A DNA stretch of 64,000 nt from Thermovibrio guaymasensis (GTDB lineage: Bacteria > Aquificota > Aquificia > Desulfurobacteriales > Desulfurobacteriaceae): positions 1 to 64,000 of the forward strand of contig NZ_RBIE01000003.1 of assembly GCF_003633715.1 (NCBI RefSeq), written 5' to 3'. The first letter of the stretch is position 1; each line of letters opens with the position of its first letter. Of this stretch, positions 17,008-25,768 are shown one piece after another. Under the pieces are notes generated by a model. That model did not search any database, was not told the DNA's origin, and was given only the letters and a program-made list of their open reading frames with translations. A program made the position numbers and the translations under genes.

Positions 17008-17037
17008 GTTTCAATTCCTTAAAGGAGAGCTAAAAAC
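17008..17037 (-). repeat. Single CRISPR-type repeat, no array
   Basis: Read on the minus strand the 30 bases begin GTTTTTAGC and end GGAATTGAAAC. This matches the form of type I-B/III repeats of thermophiles, including the ATTGAAAC crRNA handle. No second copy or cas gene is in the window. A possible minus-strand promoter precedes it: TTGACC (17082-17077), 15 bases, TATAGT (17061-17056). Downstream comes the ligase terminator region. It may be a decayed array, an off-target acquisition site or a crRNA-like gene. Confidence 0.6.
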
Positions 17038-17084
17038 CTCATTTATTAAAGAACCACTATAAAATTGCGAAGAAAGGGTCAATA

Positions 17085-17189
17085 GTCACACATCTTTATT
17101 AAGAACTTTAATGAAAATCTAATATAGGTGCTTTAAAGTCAAGTAGTACAAGCCTTTGAAGTAATTGTTTCTGAAATTTGATGTGTGAC
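17085..17189. repeat. 10-bp perfect inverted repeat pair bounding 105 bp
   Basis: GTCACACATC (17085-17094) and GATGTGTGAC (17180-17189) are exact reverse complements separated by 85 AT-rich bases without an ORF. The pair could be ends of a very small mobile element, two operator half-sites in opposite orientation, or a long hairpin. No convincing target-site duplication is seen. Confidence 0.5.
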
Positions 17190-17210
17190 AAATAGAGTAA
17201 TTTTTGGTTG

Positions 17211-17238
17211 TTGACCTAACGGATAATTCTGATATAAA
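17211..17238 (+). promoter_or_regulatory. rplU-rpmA promoter
   Basis: TTGACC (17211-17216), 16 bases, TATAAA (17233-17238), ending about 36 bases before the rplU start. Well placed for a short leader. Confidence 0.65.
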
Positions 17239-17274
17239 TTACACCTCACCGAAAACAGCCGGAGGTAGGGCAAG

Positions 17275-17580
17275 ATGTATGCCGTTATTAAGACAGGAGG
17301 AAAGCAGTACGTTGTGGAGCCCGGTCAGGTTTTAAAGGTTGAAAAGCTCAACCTACCTGAAGGCTCCGAAGTAGAGTTTGAAGCTCTCCTAGTTAGGGAC
17401 GACAGTAGCGTAAAGGTTGGCGATGAGGCCAAAGGTTACAAGGTTAAAGCTACAGTTGTAAGGCACGGTAAGGGTAAGAAGATTATCGTATTTAAGTACA
17501 AGAAGAAGAAGCACTACCAGAGGAAGTACGGCCACCGCCAGCACTTTACAGAACTCCAGATTAATGAAATCGTAAGCTAA
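17275..17580 (+). CDS. rplU: 50S ribosomal protein L21
   Basis: 101-residue L21 starting [18 protein letters not shown], the family hallmark, with basic [10 protein letters not shown] near the C-terminus that contacts 23S rRNA. SD GGAGG is 8 bases upstream. Paired with rpmA as in most bacteria. The usual third partner obgE is absent here. Confidence 0.97.
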   Translation: MYAVIKTGGKQYVVEPGQVLKVEKLNLPEGSEVEFEALLVRDDSSVKVGDEAKGYKVKATVVRHGKGKKIIVFKYKKKKHYQRKYGHRQHFTELQINEIVS

Positions 17581-17593
17581 TTGGAGGTTTGTC

Positions 17594-17848
17594 ATGGCAC
17601 ATAAGAAAGGTATGGGTTCTACCAAAAACGGTAGGGACTCAATCGGAAAGAGACTGGGTGTTAAAAGACACGACGGCCAGATTGTAAGGGCCGGAAACAT
17701 CATCGTTAGACAAAGGGGAACGTCAATCCACCCAGGACAGAACGTTGGAATGGGTAGTGACTACACCCTCTTTGCCCTAATTGACGGTGTAGTTAAGTTT
17801 GAAACAAGAAGGAACAAGAAGTTCGTAAGCGTTTACCCCGTTCAGTAA
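17594..17848 (+). CDS. rpmA: 50S ribosomal protein L27
   Basis: 84-residue L27. The N-terminus [16 protein letters not shown] reaches the peptidyl-transferase centre, and [20 protein letters not shown] is the core signature. No Firmicute-type cleavable extension is present. 13 bases after rplU and followed by a strong terminator. Confidence 0.98.
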   Translation: MAHKKGMGSTKNGRDSIGKRLGVKRHDGQIVRAGNIIVRQRGTSIHPGQNVGMGSDYTLFALIDGVVKFETRRNKKFVSVYPVQ

Positions 17849-17855
17849 CCTGCTT

Positions 17856-17873
17856 GGGGGCTCTGCCCCCTTT
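17856..17873 (+). terminator. Intrinsic terminator after rpmA
   Basis: GGGGGC, loop TCT, GCCCCC, then TTT. The stem is GC-only. It also separates the converging minus-strand MgtC gene. Confidence 0.75.
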
Positions 17874-17884
17874 AACTCTCCTTT

Positions 17885-19150
17885 CTACTTCAACCAGAAT
17901 AAAAGGGCTACTCCTATAACTTCCCCGAATATGAGGGCTATAAATCCGGGTGTCGTTTGTCTAAAGAGCTCCCTACTTCCCATTGAAAAGGTCAAGAACC
18001 ACTTGAAAACTGTATTTACAAACGCTGCAATTAAGACTGCAGTAACTCCAGCCAATATCTCAACAGACCCGGTTTTAAAGAGTTTCGTAACTGAAAGAGT
18101 AATCGCATCAACGTCGGAAAGACCTGAAATTGCAGAAACAACGTAGAGTCCAAGGTTTCCAAAGTAAGTAAGTGCGTTCCTTGAAAGGAAGAGAATGAAG
18201 GCGTAAAAAATGCCGAACTTTACCGCAGTTGACAGTTCGTAGGGGTTTTGAACTTTAACTTCCGTCCTATCCCCCTTACTTCCCTTAGCAATCCTGTAGG
18301 CAAAGAAGATACCAAGTAGAAAGGCAATAAAACTCGGAACCAGGAGAACCTTTGCAAACTGGGGGGATACGATTGAGGAGAGAAATGTCATTCTTGGGAA
18401 CATTATGGCAGAGGCCCCTACAATTCCTGCAGCGTATTCGCTAGTAAGGGCAGAATTAACCTTTGAAAGGGAGGAAAAAGTTACTGTAACTGCCGTGCTT
18501 GAGACGAGTCCTCCTATGAGTCCCGTTATGAGAACTCCCCTTTCCCCAGCCAGCTTCGTTAGGACGTAGCCTATGAAGTCTATAGTTGAAATCACTACGA
18601 CCATAGTCCAAACTTCCCTCGGATTGACTCCGTAGAAGTTCTGGTCTGGAAGGAGGGGATAGACTATTACAGTTACGGCCGCAAACTTTAAAAAGGCATA
18701 TAGGTCTTCCAAAGTTAAATGTTTAACGAAAGAGTGCATCTGTTCCTTGAAGGAGAGGACGAAGAGAATTAAGACTCCCGTGAAGGCTGCAAGCTGGAAC
18801 TCCTCCTTGTAGCAGAGAGCTCCCAGTGTAAAAGTTATAAGGGCTGAAACTTCAGAAGTTAAACCGGGCAGTCCCTCAAGGTATTGGGCAACTGCCACCA
18901 AGAAGGTTAAAGAAGTTAGAGCTATGTAGAAGAAGTAGGGAACTCCGAAGACGTCTGAAACGTGGGCTGATAGCGTCCCGAAGAGGGAAATGAGGATAAA
19001 AGTCCTTATTCCTCCAAAGAACGGAACCTTTTCCCTCTGCTTTTTAAACTCCCTTTCAGTTCCAATGAGGCCACCGATTATGAGTGATATGAAATAGGGC
19101 TGATAGAGTTTCCAGACTTCAGAGTTTACAAGTTCTTTAAACAGATCCAT
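17885..19150 (-). CDS. MgtC/SapB and DUF4010 domain membrane protein
   Basis: About 421 residues, 11-12 helices. The N-terminal third is MgtC/SapB-like (GGLIGTEREFKKQ, then FGGIRTFILISLFG). The rest resembles DUF4010, with a conserved SGLSDVDAITLSV near the end. The molecular function is not established; MgtC relatives affect ATP synthase or Mg2+ physiology. I prefer ATG 19150, which has GAGGAG 5-10 bases upstream; a TTG at 19165 would add five residues. The start overlaps the aroE end by 14 bases. Confidence 0.8.
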   Translation of the reverse strand: MDLFKELVNSEVWKLYQPYFISLIIGGLIGTEREFKKQREKVPFFGGIRTFILISLFGTLSAHVSDVFGVPYFFYIALTSLTFLVAVAQYLEGLPGLTSEVSALITFTLGALCYKEEFQLAAFTGVLILFVLSFKEQMHSFVKHLTLEDLYAFLKFAAVTVIVYPLLPDQNFYGVNPREVWTMVVVISTIDFIGYVLTKLAGERGVLITGLIGGLVSSTAVTVTFSSLSKVNSALTSEYAAGIVGASAIMFPRMTFLSSIVSPQFAKVLLVPSFIAFLLGIFFAYRIAKGSKGDRTEVKVQNPYELSTAVKFGIFYAFILFLSRNALTYFGNLGLYVVSAISGLSDVDAITLSVTKLFKTGSVEILAGVTAVLIAAFVNTVFKWFLTFSMGSRELFRQTTPGFIALIFGEVIGVALLFWLK

Positions 19151-19991
19151 AGAGCTCCTCTTCAAGAACTTTCTTCATCTTTTCAACCGGTGCTTTCTTA
19201 CCAGTCCATATTTCAAAGGCTACGGCTCCCTGATGAACCAACATTCCAAGTCCGTTAATCGTTTTACAGCCCTTTTCCTTTGCAGCTTTGAGTAGAGGGG
19301 TCTGTGGAGGGTTGTAGATAATATCAACTACGGTTATTCCTGAAGGGATTTTAGAGTAGTCAAAGAGTTGGGGATCACCCTCCTTCATTCCAACGCTTGT
19401 CGTGTTAACTATTATGTCTGCGTCTTTTAATAGGGCCTCAACGGTTCCTTCCTTCAGGGGATATACTAAAACGTTTCCCCTCCTACCGAGTATTTCTGCC
19501 ATCTTCTTAGCCTTTGAAAAGCTCCTGTTTACTATGTTTAAGAACTTCACTCCTCCCTTTAAGAGGGCATAACCTACAGCCCTTGCAGCTCCCCCTGCTC
19601 CAAACATAAGGGCCCTCTTTCCTTCAAGCTCAACTCCCTCTTCAATAAGCGAGCGGAGGAACCCTTCAGCATCTGTGTTGTATCCGGTAAGCTCCCCACC
19701 TTCGTTCTTCACCGTGTTAACTGCTCCAAGTATTTCTGCATCCTCCGTTAAGTAGTCAACCAGCTGTGCTACCTTTTCCTTGTGGGGAACTGTTACGTTG
19801 AAACCTCTTACAGATAGGGCTCTCAATCCCTTTACTGCATCTTCAAGGTTCTCAGGAGGCACCTCAAAAGGAACGTAAACTGCATCCAACCCTAACTCCT
19901 GAAAGGCCGACGTCTGCATGAGCGGGGAGAGGGAGTGCTTAACAGGGTAGCCTATTATTCCGTAAACGGCGGTTCTTCCGGTTATCTTCAT
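19137..19991 (-). CDS. aroE: Shikimate dehydrogenase
   Basis: NADPH-dependent reduction of 3-dehydroshikimate in aromatic amino-acid synthesis. 284 residues. Shikimate-binding GYPVKHSLSPLMQ, catalytic Lys in NVTVPHKEKV, catalytic Asp in GYNTDAEGF, and NADP loop MFGAGGAARAVGYAL. Sits between nfo (12 bases upstream) and the MgtC gene. Confidence 0.97.
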   Translation of the reverse strand: MKITGRTAVYGIIGYPVKHSLSPLMQTSAFQELGLDAVYVPFEVPPENLEDAVKGLRALSVRGFNVTVPHKEKVAQLVDYLTEDAEILGAVNTVKNEGGELTGYNTDAEGFLRSLIEEGVELEGKRALMFGAGGAARAVGYALLKGGVKFLNIVNRSFSKAKKMAEILGRRGNVLVYPLKEGTVEALLKDADIIVNTTSVGMKEGDPQLFDYSKIPSGITVVDIIYNPPQTPLLKAAKEKGCKTINGLGMLVHQGAVAFEIWTGKKAPVEKMKKVLEEELYGSV

Positions 19992-20002
19992 TTCTTCCTC
20001 CT

Positions 20003-20857
20003 TTAACCTTCAACGAGGGAGTAAAGGAGCTCTATCTCCTCTTTCCAGATAGAAGGGTCTATCGTCTCAAGGATGAGAGGAATGTCGTTTAACCTATCAT
20101 CGTTCATTATGAGCCTGAAAGCCTCAAGGCCTATATTCCCCTTTCCTATTGAGTGGTGACGATCAACTCTACTCCCAAGTGTAGACTTTGCATCGTTTAG
20201 GTGCATTCCCTTTAGGTATTTAAAACCGACAACATCGTCAAACTCTTTCATAGTCCTCTCGTAAGCCTCTGGAGTCCTTATGTCGTATCCTGCAGCAAAC
20301 ATATGGCAGGTATCAAGGCAGACTCCTATCCTGCTTTTATCCTCAACCAGCTCAATTATCCTTGCAATGTGTTCAAACCTGTAACCTACGTTACTCCCCT
20401 GACCTGCGGTGTTTTCAATTACCAGTATAACTTCCTTTGTCCTTGAAAGGGCTTCATTTATTGATTCTGAAACTATTTTAAGGCACTCATCCTCACTAAC
20501 CTTTCCGAGGGAGCTCCCGGGGTGAAAGTTTAAATACTTAAGGCCTAACTGATAACACCTTTCAACTTCATCTACAAAGGCCTCAATTGACTTCCTCCTC
20601 TTTTCCTTATCGGGACTTCCGAGGTTTATCAGGTAACTGTCGTGGGGAAGAACGTGGTCGGGAGAGATTCCAACCTTCTTTAGGTTCTCCTTAAACTTCT
20701 CAACATCCTCTTCCTTTAAAGGCCTCGCCTTCCACTGTCTCTGGTTCTTTGTAAAGAGGGCAAAGGCCTTAGCTCCTATCTTCTCTGCGTTGAGTGGTGC
20801 GTTGAAAACTCCTCCAGCAGAGCTTACGTGGGCTCCGACGAACTTCTTTAACTTCAC
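20003..20857 (-). CDS. nfo: Endonuclease IV (AP endonuclease)
   Basis: Zn-dependent apurinic/apyrimidinic endonuclease for base-excision repair. 284-residue TIM barrel. Metal and DNA-binding segments are [39 protein letters not shown] and [12 protein letters not shown] followed by [11 protein letters not shown]. First gene of the leftward nfo-aroE-mgtC group. Confidence 0.96.
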   Translation of the reverse strand: MKLKKFVGAHVSSAGGVFNAPLNAEKIGAKAFALFTKNQRQWKARPLKEEDVEKFKENLKKVGISPDHVLPHDSYLINLGSPDKEKRRKSIEAFVDEVERCYQLGLKYLNFHPGSSLGKVSEDECLKIVSESINEALSRTKEVILVIENTAGQGSNVGYRFEHIARIIELVEDKSRIGVCLDTCHMFAAGYDIRTPEAYERTMKEFDDVVGFKYLKGMHLNDAKSTLGSRVDRHHSIGKGNIGLEAFRLIMNDDRLNDIPLILETIDPSIWKEEIELLYSLVEG

Positions 20858-20934
20858 TCCAATTCCCTCTTTTGGTAGATTAAAGGAAATTATAGAGTAA
20901 GGCTGATTTAATAATTAAAGATGAGGTCAAGTAG

Positions 20935-21729
20935 TTGGAACTTTTTGAGGTTTCCCTTTTGCTCCTTGCCGGAGTCTTCTCCGGCTTTGCTGCAGGTCTC
21001 TTTGGAATAGGCGGTGGAGTTATACTGGTTCCCGTATTCTGGATTCTCTTTAGAAGTTTTGGAGTTGAGGAGGGGCTCTCAGTAAAGCTCTCAGTTGCAA
21101 CAAGCCTATCTGTAATAGCCTTTACAACTCTCTTTACATCCCTTTCTCACCTCTTAAAGGGAAGTTTACGTTTGAAGGACATTTTAACTTTAGGCCTCTT
21201 CTCAGCTCCAGCCGTTGCCCTGGGTGTTTTCCTGGCCAAGTTTATACCGGCCTTGGCTTTAAAGAAGTTGTTTGGAGCTCTCTTAATAGTGTTAGGTTTT
21301 AGAAATTTCCTAAAAGGGGAAATTAAGAAAGCTCACTTGAGTAGGGGAGGAGAGGGTATAGTAAGGCTTTCCGTCTTTATCTCGGGCTTCCTCAGCTCCC
21401 TCTTCGGTATAGGAGGGGGGGTTGTTGTCAATTCGATCCTCTTTTCCTTCTCTTCACTGCCGGTTGAAAAGGTTGTTGCTGCCGCTTCTCTTTCATCTTT
21501 CCTCAACGCCCTCTTTGGAACTCTCCTCTACATGGTTGTCCCGGCCAAAAAAGTTCTAAGTTACCAGTTAGGGTACGTTTACCTTCCTGCAACCTTCTTA
21601 GTTTCGCTGGGCTCTCTGGTCGGTAGCCGTTTGGGACTGAACCTTTTAAGGAGAATCAGCCAAAGCCACTTGAAGAGGAGCTTTGGAGTTTTTATGGTTT
21701 TAATAGGGATCAAAATCCTAATAAGTTAA
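20935..21729 (+). CDS. TauE/SafE family permease (second copy)
   Basis: 264 residues, about eight helices, two DUF81 halves each with a glycine-rich loop (AAGLFGIGGGVIL and LFGIGGGVVVNSIL). Paralogous in family to the permease at 6115 but clearly diverged and without regulator or rhodanese neighbours. TTG start. Probably exports a sulfur-containing anion; substrate unknown. Confidence 0.83.
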   Translation: MELFEVSLLLLAGVFSGFAAGLFGIGGGVILVPVFWILFRSFGVEEGLSVKLSVATSLSVIAFTTLFTSLSHLLKGSLRLKDILTLGLFSAPAVALGVFLAKFIPALALKKLFGALLIVLGFRNFLKGEIKKAHLSRGGEGIVRLSVFISGFLSSLFGIGGGVVVNSILFSFSSLPVEKVVAAASLSSFLNALFGTLLYMVVPAKKVLSYQLGYVYLPATFLVSLGSLVGSRLGLNLLRRISQSHLKRSFGVFMVLIGIKILIS

Positions 21730-21730
21730 A

Positions 21731-21752
21731 GGGAGGAGAGACTCCTCCCCAT
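21731..21752 (-). terminator. Terminator between TauE and cytochrome genes
   Basis: Perfect 8-bp stem GGGAGGAG/CTCCTCCC with a 3-base loop (21731-21749). On the minus strand TTTAA follows (below 21731), so it best serves the TauE side of a leftward transcript or acts for both converging genes. Confidence 0.6.
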
Positions 21753-22993
21753 TAGAAGGTGTGACCGTGGACGTGGCACTGTGTACATTCGTTGTTGGAT
21801 CCCCCGTGGGTTTCAACGTCTTTTGGGAGGGAAAGGTTATTTACCGGTGAGTAGTAACTACCGGAGTGGCATGCAGCACATAGGGACGAAGTGTAAGCCC
21901 TAGCAGTTTTAACGTCTACCTGGTCAAGGTTTTTAACCGGCAAGTTCATGAAGGCCTTTAGGTCTTCAGCTTTAGAGAGGTCGTAAGTCCTATCCTTTGC
22001 TGTAACTATCCCTGAGAATGAAAGGTCTTTAAAGTAAGCTGTTACCTGTGGGTCAATTACTGCGTACTTAACCTCAGAGGTGTTGTCAACCTGCCTAACT
22101 ACTTTCTCAGAAATTAAAGTCTCTCCTACCTTCTCTACAATTAACTTATCGTTGTTTGAAGCGTGGGGGTTGTGGCACTGGGAGCAGACAAGGGGAGAGT
22201 GGTTTGAGTGGAACAGGAGCTCCCCTGAAAGGGTTATTTCCTCAAACAACCTTTCTGAAGTAAAGGAGTTTTGACCGTGCCAGTCGTTGTTATTCCAAGG
22301 AGTTTCTATATCCGGAGGAAGTTTTGAAGGAGTTAAGAGGGAATCGGCCTTTCCGTCTCCGTCGGTATCTGCTACTGGAGAGTTAAATATTTCTGGGCCT
22401 GTAGCTGAGTGGCAGGTTAAACACAGGTCATTAACCTTTCTGGGATGGACTCCGTTTAGAGCTCCAAGGTCGGTGTCTGGCTCAACGATTCCATCCATGT
22501 CGGACTGCCAGTGGCATACTACGCAGTCCCCATCGTCAATCTTCTCGTTTCCGTTAAAGTCGTGGAAGGACTGCTTCCTGGAGGATGTATTCTTGTAAAA
22601 GTGAAGCTTATCTATTGAATCGTGGCAGACCAGACAGTTCCTCTTAACACCCTCTACTCCGTTCGTTCCATGGCAGGCTGAACATACGTTTATTGCCTTC
22701 TCCTTTCCAACCTTTGAGACTGCCCTCTCAATCAGACTTTGGTACGCCTGTGTTGGAAACGAAGGGGTTGCCATTGTATGTTTAAATCCCTGGTGACAAA
22801 GAAGGCAGTTTGGCTGCCCCCAGCCGTCTGGGTGGTTCTCCTTAGTTAGGTAAGGAGAGCTCCTTACCGCTACGTTTACTCCAAAGTCCCTATAGTAAAC
22901 GTCAGGGTCAGCAATTCCGCTTCCACCTCCACCACAGCCGGATAGGGCAAAAGCAGAAAGCCCTGCTGCCGTTAAAATTAGCCTTTTCACCAT
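21752..22993 (-). CDS. Octahaem c-type cytochrome lipoprotein
   Basis: 413 residues. The signal peptide ends in a lipobox LSGC followed by a GGGGSG spacer, so it should be lipid-anchored outside the inner membrane. Eight CxxCH haem sites are present: CLLCH, CSACH, CLVCH, CVVCH, CLTCH, CSQCH, CAACH and CTQCH. There is also an EF-hand-like stretch DTDGDGKAD. The pattern suits electron transfer across the periplasm or at the cell surface. It is a stand-alone gene with no porin or menaquinol oxidase partner beside it. I cannot place it in a named cytochrome family. Confidence 0.85.
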   Translation of the reverse strand: MVKRLILTAAGLSAFALSGCGGGGSGIADPDVYYRDFGVNVAVRSSPYLTKENHPDGWGQPNCLLCHQGFKHTMATPSFPTQAYQSLIERAVSKVGKEKAINVCSACHGTNGVEGVKRNCLVCHDSIDKLHFYKNTSSRKQSFHDFNGNEKIDDGDCVVCHWQSDMDGIVEPDTDLGALNGVHPRKVNDLCLTCHSATGPEIFNSPVADTDGDGKADSLLTPSKLPPDIETPWNNNDWHGQNSFTSERLFEEITLSGELLFHSNHSPLVCSQCHNPHASNNDKLIVEKVGETLISEKVVRQVDNTSEVKYAVIDPQVTAYFKDLSFSGIVTAKDRTYDLSKAEDLKAFMNLPVKNLDQVDVKTARAYTSSLCAACHSGSYYSPVNNLSLPKDVETHGGSNNECTQCHVHGHTF

Positions 22994-23061
22994 ATCCTCC
23001 TACCCCTATAAGACCTAAAGGAAGGTTTAAAATAAGCGATTCAAAATCGTATTATAATCAA

Positions 23062-23727
23062 TTATCCTCTTAATGAGTAAATCGTCGCCAGTCCCCCCAT
23101 GAGAGTTCTATAGCTGGCCTCTTTAAATCCCACTTCCTTAGAGAGCTCTATAAGCTTTTCGTAGTGGGGAAAGTTGACTATAGTCTCATAGAGGTGCCTC
23201 GTAACGTCTGCCTTTGAGCGAACCTTACCTAGAGGTAGCATCACCCTCTTTAGGAAAGTTATGAAGAGGCCCTTCAAAACAGGGTTCTTTGGAATTGAAA
23301 CTTCAAGGATCCTTACCCTACCCCCCTCCTTTAAAATCCTTCTAACCTCAGAGAGGGCCTCTTTCGGCCTTTCAAAGTGGCGAAGGGCAAGTGAGATTAA
23401 AACAGTGTCAAAAGTTCCGTCTCTAAACGGCGTTCTTAGGGCATCTCCTCTAACGAAGAGGATTTCAGGGTACTTTCTCTTTGCAACCCTTAACATAGGC
23501 AGAGAATAGTCAAGGCCCACTACCCCCTTTGATTTCCCTTTAACGAGAGCTCCAACGTCTCCAGTTCCGCAGGCAAGGTCAAGGACAAAGCCCGGTTTTT
23601 CAAGGCCTCTAACTAATTCCCTCTGCCACCTCTTTATAATCCCGAGTGAGAGGAAGGTGGATATTGAATCGTACCTCTCGGCTATCCTGTCAAAAATTTC
23701 AACTCCAACAGGCTGTCTCTTTTCCAT
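23062..23727 (-). CDS. ubiE: Demethylmenaquinone methyltransferase (MenG/UbiE type)
   Basis: 221-residue class I SAM methyltransferase for the C-methylation step of menaquinone synthesis. The SAM loop is LDLACGTGDVGALV, followed by GLDYSLPMLRVAK and DALRTPF. The UbiE-family C-terminus has LMGGLATIYSLRG. Most anaerobic Aquificota use menaquinones, so MenG is the likely role. It is divergent from hyuA with a 58-bp shared promoter region. Confidence 0.85.
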   Translation of the reverse strand: MEKRQPVGVEIFDRIAERYDSISTFLSLGIIKRWQRELVRGLEKPGFVLDLACGTGDVGALVKGKSKGVVGLDYSLPMLRVAKRKYPEILFVRGDALRTPFRDGTFDTVLISLALRHFERPKEALSEVRRILKEGGRVRILEVSIPKNPVLKGLFITFLKRVMLPLGKVRSKADVTRHLYETIVNFPHYEKLIELSKEVGFKEASYRTLMGGLATIYSLRG

Positions 23728-23785
23728 ACCTTTACCATTAAGATTAAGTTTTTCCTAAGTTTAACATTGAAAAGAGGGGAGAGGT

Positions 23786-25768
23786 ATGGAAGAAGTTATA
23801 GTAGGAGTTGATACCGGCGGAACGTTTACCGACTTCATCTATAAAAAGGACGGTAAGTGGAGAGTCTTAAAGGTCCTCTCAACTCCCGAAAATCCGGCTG
23901 AGGCAATTTTAAAGGGTTTAAGGGAAATCGGTGGAGAGAGGAGAAGAATAACCCACGGGACTACCGTTGCCACAAACGCCCTCCTTGAGAGGAAGGGAGC
24001 AAAGACAGCCTTTATTACAAACAAAGGCTTTGAGGAGCTCCTCCTCATAGGAAGGCAGGACAGACCTTTCCTATACTCCCTGAAGGTGAAGAAACCTGAA
24101 CCTTTGGTCAAAAGGGAGCTCTCCTTTGGCCTTGACTGTAGGGTTAACAGCAGAGGAGAGGTAACTAAAGAGATTGATAGAAAAGAAGTTGAAAAACTCT
24201 CCGAAGTCTTAAAGGAAAAGAAAGTAGAGTCTGTAGCAGTGTGCTTTCTCTTTTCCTTCTTCAATCCAGCCCACGAGGAACTTGTGAAGGAAATCCTTGA
24301 AAGCAAGGGTTTTATGGTCTCAATATCAAGTCAAATTCTCCCAGAGTTCAGGGAGTACGAGAGGGCTTCAACTACAACGGTGAACGCATACGTCATGCCG
24401 AAAATGAAGGGCTATATCTCCTTTATTGAGGAGAACTTACAAAGAGAGGATACCCTCAGGATAATGCAGTCAAACGGAGGGGTAATCTCCTCCGAAACTG
24501 CAAAGGAGCAGCCGGTTAGAACTGTTCTCTCAGGCCCTGCAGGAGGTGTTATAGGTGCTTGGGAGTTAGGGAAGTTAGCAGGCTTTGAGAGGCTAATAAC
24601 CTTTGATATGGGAGGAACTTCAACCGACGTTTCACTCGTTGACTCAAGACCACAAATTACCACTTCCTTTAAGATCTCGGGAGTTCCGGTTGCAGTTCCG
24701 GTTATAGACATACACACCGTAGGAGCCGGAGGAGGTTCAATAGCCTGGATTGACAGGGGAGGTTCACTGAGGGTAGGACCGAGGAGTGCAGGAGCTTCTC
24801 CAGGACCTATCTGCTACGGTAAAGGTGGAAAGGAGATAACCATAACAGATGCAAACCTTTATCTTGGAAGACTTGACGAAGATTTCTTCCTGGGCGGGAA
24901 GATGAGGCTGAGGAGGGAGCTCCTTGAAGAGCCATTCAGTAAGATGGCCTCAGAGCTCGGTTTAACTCCCGTTGAGCTCGCAGACGGAATACTAAGGGTA
25001 GCAAACGCAACTATGGAGAGGGCAGTAAGGGTAATATCCATTGAGAGGGGATACGACCCGAAGGACTTCTCCCTCTTTACCTTCGGTGGAGCAGGAGGTC
25101 TCCACGCGCCCTTCCTTGCCCTCTCCTTAAAGATACCGAAAGTTATAGTCCCAAGAAACCCCGGTCTCCTTTCAGCCTTTGGAATGGTAATGTCAGACGT
25201 TATAAAAGACTACTCAATAACAGTTATGAAGAAGGAAGAAGAGGCAAATCCTGAAGAACTCCAGAAACACCTTGATAGGTTGGCCCAAAGGGCAATTTCA
25301 GAGATGGAGGAGGAGGGATTTAAACCTGAAGAGATAACCTTTGAACCGTCACTTGACGTTAGGTTTGAAGGCCAGTCATTTGAAATAAGCGTTCCCTTCT
25401 GTAAAAACTTCGTTGAAGAGTTTAAGAGGAAACACAAGAAGCTCTACGGCTACGTCCACGATAGAAGAATTGAAGTAGTTAACTGCAGGTTAAGGGTTAT
25501 CGGAAGGGTGGAAAAGCCGGAGGTTGAGGAGTTTGAAGTAAGGGAGTGTTCCCTTCCAAACGAAGCCATCCTAAAGGTTAAGAAGGTCTTCTTTAACGAA
25601 GAGTGGATTGAGACCCCGGTTGTTGACAGGGAGAAACTCCCGGCGGGCTGTTCCTTTGAAGGCCCGGCCGTAGTAGTAGAGTACAGCTCAACTACCCTAG
25701 TTCCTCCCGGTTTCAATCTAAAGATTGATAGGTTTAAAAACCTGATATTAGAGGTAGAGAATGGTTGA
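23786..25768 (+). CDS. hyuA: Hydantoinase/oxoprolinase subunit A
   Basis: 660-residue HyuA-type subunit with an actin-like ATPase core: VDTGGTFTDFIYK, THGTTVATNALLERKG, SGPAGGVIGAWELG, TFDMGGTSTDVSLVD and a C-terminal glycine-rich FGGAGGLHAPF. With HyuB it opens cyclic amides (N-methylhydantoin, 5-oxoproline) using ATP; related pairs form acetone carboxylase. It overlaps hyuB by 8 bases. The missing third, small subunit argues against acetone carboxylase. Confidence 0.88.
   Translation: MEEVIVGVDTGGTFTDFIYKKDGKWRVLKVLSTPENPAEAILKGLREIGGERRRITHGTTVATNALLERKGAKTAFITNKGFEELLLIGRQDRPFLYSLKVKKPEPLVKRELSFGLDCRVNSRGEVTKEIDRKEVEKLSEVLKEKKVESVAVCFLFSFFNPAHEELVKEILESKGFMVSISSQILPEFREYERASTTTVNAYVMPKMKGYISFIEENLQREDTLRIMQSNGGVISSETAKEQPVRTVLSGPAGGVIGAWELGKLAGFERLITFDMGGTSTDVSLVDSRPQITTSFKISGVPVAVPVIDIHTVGAGGGSIAWIDRGGSLRVGPRSAGASPGPICYGKGGKEITITDANLYLGRLDEDFFLGGKMRLRRELLEEPFSKMASELGLTPVELADGILRVANATMERAVRVISIERGYDPKDFSLFTFGGAGGLHAPFLALSLKIPKVIVPRNPGLLSAFGMVMSDVIKDYSITVMKKEEEANPEELQKHLDRLAQRAISEMEEEGFKPEEITFEPSLDVRFEGQSFEISVPFCKNFVEEFKRKHKKLYGYVHDRRIEVVNCRLRVIGRVEKPEVEEFEVRECSLPNEAILKVKKVFFNEEWIETPVVDREKLPAGCSFEGPAVVVEYSSTTLVPPGFNLKIDRFKNLILEVENG

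Noticed and set aside
16931-17274. CRISPR array
   Set aside because: Only one repeat copy is found; no regular spacing or second repeat within the window.
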